Assembly: GCA_027257055.1 (NCBI GenBank)
Contig: JAPVLO010000039.1
Coordinates: 6,416,501-6,480,500 of the forward strand
Length of the DNA stretch: 64,000 bases
DNA from: Cephalopachus bancanus
Lineage: Eukaryota; Chordata; Mammalia; Primates; Tarsiidae
Reading direction: 5' to 3'
In this document: in pieces, positions 61,302 to 64,000 of the stretch
Numbering within the stretch: the stretch's first letter is position 1
How the letters are laid out: each line of letters starts with the position of its first letter
Position numbers and translations under genes: made by a program
Notes under the pieces: generated by a model
The model's database searches: none
What the model was told of the DNA's origin: nothing
What the model saw: only the letters and a program-made list of their open reading frames with translations

Positions 61302-61650
61302 ACAGTTGGCCCTCTGTATTTATCAGCTCTGCATCCATGGATTCAGTCAACCACAGATAACAATATTTGGAAAAAATAATCCACATGTTCCAAAAAGCAA
61401 AACTTGAATTTGCCATGCGTCAAGTATTATGTTGAATCCATGTGAATAAAGCAATGTGTAGGCATTGTTATTAGGTCTTTTATTTAATCTAGAGATGATT
61501 TAAAATATACAGGAAGACATGTTTAGGTTATATGCAAACACTACGCCATTTTATATAAAGGACTTGAATATTTGTGGATTTTGGTATCTGATGAGTGAGT
61601 GTCCTGGTATCAAACCCCCCATGGATACTGAGAAATAATACTCTGTGTGT
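61302..61650. repeat. MER2/Tigger-like DNA transposon
   Basis: CAGTTGGCCCTCTGTATTTATCAGC, ATGCAAACACTACGCCATTTTATAT and GGATTTTGGTATCTG ... CCCCCCATGGATACTGAG are landmarks of non-autonomous Tigger elements. Nested in the old LTR. Confidence 0.68.
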
Positions 61651-61790
61651 GTGTGTGTGTATGTATACATATATATGTGTGTGTGTATATACATAATATA
61701 TATAACATACTATGTATGTATTATATATGTGTATATATGTATATATGTACATGTATATATATAACTATTATATATATAAACATGTAATTA
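61640..61790. repeat. (TG)n(TA)n microsatellite
   Basis: Mixed TGTG, TATA and ATGTAT tract of about 150 bp at the end of the Tigger-like element. Confidence 0.92.
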
Positions 61791-61847
61791 CCCAATCTCA
61801 GGTACTGTCTTATAGCAGCACAAAACAGACTAAGACATTATTTATCT

Positions 61848-62149
61848 ATTTTTTGAGTCAGAGTCTTACTCTGTCACCCAGGCTGGAGTGCAGTGACATG
61901 ATTATGGTCACAGCAGCCTCGATTTGCTGGGCTCAGGTGATCCTCCCACCTCAGTCTTCCAAGCAGCTGGAACTAAAGGCATGCACCACTCACCCAGCTA
62001 ATTTTTTTTATTTTTTATTTTTTGTAAATTGTAGAAACAAGGTCTCACCAGGCTGCCCAGGCTGTTCTCAAATCTCTGGACTCTGGCCATCCTTTCACTT
62101 CTGCCTCCTGAAGTTCTGGGATTACAGGTGTGAGTTAACATACCTGGCC
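61848..62149 (-). repeat. Alu, old
   Basis: Inserted right after GACTAAGACATTA; GACTAATATATTA after it may be the decayed duplication. Confidence 0.87.
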
Positions 62150-62557
62150 AGACTAATATATTAATGTATTCTGACACTGATAGCACTGTGTTGTCAGTGA
62201 TGTGTTAAAATTAAGTATGATTGACAAAGTTGCTGGTATAATTCAACTAGGAAAGAATAGTCTTTTCAACAAATGGTGCTGGGACAACTGGATAGCCACA
62301 TGCAAAAGAATAAAGCTAGATCCTTACTATATGTAAAAATTAACTCAAAGTAGAAGAAAGACCTACACGTAAGAACTAAAACTATAAGGTTATTAGAAGA
62401 AAACATAGGAGCAAATCTTGGTGACACTGAATTAGGCAATGGTTTTTTTTTTAGATACAACGGTTTCTTAGAAAAAGCATAAGTAACAAAAGAAAAAAGA
62501 TAAATTGGACTTTGTTAAAACTTTGTCCAGCCAAGGACATCATCAAGAAAGTGAAAA

Positions 62558-62956
62558 GGGCCAGGTGCAGTGCCTCAAGCCTGTAATCCCAGCACTTTGG
62601 GAGGCCGAGGTGAGAGGATTGCCTAAGCTCTGGGGTTCAAGACCAGCCTGGGCAACTTGGTGAGACCTTGTCTCTACAATAAAAATAAAATAATAGGCCA
62701 GGTGTGGTAAGCGCACATCTGTAGCTCCAGCTACTTGGAAGGCTGAGGTGGAAGGATCGCCTGAGCCCTTGTCTCTACAATAAAAATAAAATAATAGGCC
62801 AGGTGTGGTAAGCGCACATCTGTAGCTCCAGCTACTTGGAAGGCTGAGGTGGAAGGATCGCCTGAGCCCAGCAGGTTGAAGCTGCGATGGCTGTGAGCGT
62901 GCCACTGCACTCTAGCCTGGATGACAAAGTGAAACTCTGACTCAAAAAAAGAAAAA
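62558..62956 (+). repeat. Alu with perfect 101-bp internal tandem duplication
   Basis: Bases 62666-62766 and 62767-62867 are identical by eye. They run from CCTTGTCTCTACAATAAAAA to GATCGCCTGAGC and cover the linker and start of the right arm. Confidence 0.92.
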
Positions 62957-62968
62957 AAAAGAAAGTGA

Positions 62969-63080
62969 AGCCGGGCTCCGTGGCTCAGCCTGTAATCCGG
63001 CGCATTGGGAGGCTGATGTGAGTGGATTGCCTGAGCCTGCGGGTTCGAGACCCGCCTGGGCAGGCGAGACCACATCTCTA

Positions 63081-63111
<31 letters not shown>

Positions 63112-63268
63112 GCCGGGCGTGGTAGCGTGCGCCTGTAGTTCCAGCTACTTGGAAGGTTGAGGCGGAAGAATCGTCGGAGCCCAGCAGGTCGAGGCTGCGG
63201 TGGCCGGGAGCGGCCACTGCACTCCAGTCTGGGCGACTGAGTGAGACTCCAACTCAAAAAAAAAAAGA
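62969..63268 (+). repeat. Alu, young tarsier-type
   Basis: Consensus-like, long (A)n linker at 63086-63108; inserted in the L1 with GAAAGTGAA before and GAAATTGAA after. Confidence 0.93.
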
Positions 63269-63351
63269 AATTGAAAAGGCAACACACAAAATGGAAGAAA
63301 ATATTCACAAAACACAAATCACATAAGGGTTTATTATCCAGGATATTACTT

Positions 63352-63402
63352 TTTTTTGAGTCAGAGTCTTACTCTGTCACCCAGGCTGGAGTGCGGTGAC
63401 AT
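63352..63402 (-). repeat. Alu 3'-end stub in L1
   Basis: Poly-T, GAGTCAGAGTCTTACTCTGTCACCCAGG, then L1 resumes after GTGACATGACAAAG. Confidence 0.8.
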
Positions 63403-63456
63403 GACAAAGAACTCTTGTAACTTAAAAAGATAAATAACTCAATTTAAAAATGGTCA

Positions 63457-63745
63457 AGCCGGGCTCGGTGGCTCAGCCTGTAATCCCACGCCTTTGGGAG
63501 GCTGAGGAGTGGACTGCCTGAGCCCGTCAGTTCGAGACCCGCCTGGGCAGGCGAGACCTCATCTCTATAATAAAAAAAAAAAAAAAAAAAAAAAAAGAGT
63601 GGTAGCGTGTGCCTGTAGTTTCAGCTACTTGGAAGGCTGAGGCGGAAGGATTGCCAGAACCCAGCAGGTCGAGGCTGTGGTGGCCGGGAGCGGTGACAGT
63701 GAGACTCCAACTCAAAAAAATAAACAAACAAATAAATAAATAAAA
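63457..63745 (+). repeat. Alu in L1, internally deleted
   Basis: The right arm starts late (AAGAGTGGTAGCGTG) and lacks GGCCACTGCACTCC. Preceded by AAAAATGGTCAAG; the same target words recur after the tail. Confidence 0.9.
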
Positions 63746-63762
63746 ATAAAAATGGCCAAAAG

Positions 63763-63844
63763 AGGACAAGCCCCTTGGGTCCCCTCCTGCTCTGGGAACT
63801 TTTCTGTCCTCTCAACAAATCCTGCTTTCAAAAATAAAATAAAA
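63763..63844 (+). mobile_element. TINE-like LTR-derived retroposon in L1
   Basis: Body 63763-63829 (67 nt): AGGACAAGCCCCTTGGG, CTCTGGGAACTTTTCTGTCC, CTCAACAAATCCTGC, with the poly(A) hexamer mutated to AACAAA, then an A-rich tail. TAAAAATGGCCAAAAG (63747-63762) and TAAAAATGGGCAAAAG (63845-63860) form a 16-bp duplication with one mismatch. Confidence 0.87.
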
Positions 63845-64000
63845 TAAAAATGGGCAAAAGATTTGGCAAAAAAGATATCAAATGGCCAATGAGCACATGA
63901 AAAGATGCTCAACTTCATCAGCCATCAGAGAAATGCAAATCAAAACTCTAATGAGATATCACTTCATACCCACTTAAACTGTACCTCCTTTGTAAGTTTC

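Larger units (their letters stand above)
60948..61838 (+). repeat. Old LTR (MaLR-type) with two inner insertions
   Basis: Starts TATGGTTTGAATGTGTCTCCC and GGGGCCTAATGAGAGGTGTTAGGTCATGA; resumes at about 61790 with ACCCAATCTCAGGTACTGTCTTATAGCAGCACAAAACAGACTAAGACA. Between lie a Tigger-type element and a TG/TA tract. The MaLR assignment is from memory of the consensus style. Confidence 0.6.
62200..64000 (+). repeat. L1 ORF2-region copy carrying several nested insertions
   Basis: The L1 can be followed in order through GGTGCTGGGACAACTGGATAG, GAACTAAAACTATAAGG, GGACATCATCAAGAAAGTGAA, ACACAAAATGGAAGAAAATATTC, AAGAACTCTTGTAAC and ATGAAAAGATGCTCAAC, running past the window end. It is interrupted by four Alu pieces and a TINE. 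It is not coding in any long frame. Confidence 0.85.

Overview
This is a primate nuclear genomic window of the vertebrate SLX4 - NLRC3 - CLUAP1 neighbourhood (human 16p13.3 synteny, here reverse-complemented). The gene exons are close to human. The interspersed repeats point to a tarsier (Carlito/Tarsius). About fifty dimeric Alu elements share an unusual consensus (CTACAATAAATCAAAAAATT linker, GCAGGTCGAGGCTG, GACTCCAACTC before the A-tail) that is neither the human AluJ/S/Y nor the lemur type. There are also five copies of a short LTR-derived, A-tailed retroposon that fits the TINEs (Tarsius interspersed elements), which I recall being described with the tarsier genome. The species call is inferred from repeats, not from a search.

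Layout. Bases 56-8279 (+) hold the last four coding exons of SLX4, the scaffold for the SLX1, MUS81-EME1 and XPF-ERCC1 nucleases, followed by its 3' UTR and poly(A) signal near 9089. A 2-base insertion near 364-367 breaks the reading frame of the large SLX4 exon. Bases 9.1-14.2 kb are SINE-free unique intergenic DNA, and 14.2-24.4 kb is a repeat field of Alu, L1, L2, MIR, MER5 and TINE. Bases 26093-46430 (+) hold a complete, intact NLRC3 coding sequence in 17 exons predicting 1065 residues. It has a leader exon, one large NACHT exon, a first LRR exon, thirteen exons of exactly 84 nt each encoding one leucine-rich repeat in constant phase, and a terminal exon. Bases 49826-58069 (-) hold the last three coding exons of CLUAP1 (IFT38), convergent with NLRC3, plus one candidate in-frame cassette exon. 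The rest of CLUAP1 continues past 64 kb. Bases 58-64 kb are dense nested repeats inside CLUAP1 introns.

The three genes have unrelated jobs: DNA repair scaffold, innate-immune regulator, and ciliary transport. Nothing suggests they act together. The most interesting non-gene content is the TINE set (four of five copies with target-site duplications, all starting within a few bases of each other), a small inversion inside an NLRC3 intron proved by a split Alu and its target-site duplication, a perfect 101-bp tandem duplication inside an Alu, a heavily layered L1 at 62.2-64.0 kb, the candidate CLUAP1 exon, and the SLX4 frameshift. No tRNA, rRNA, CRISPR or prokaryotic feature was seen.
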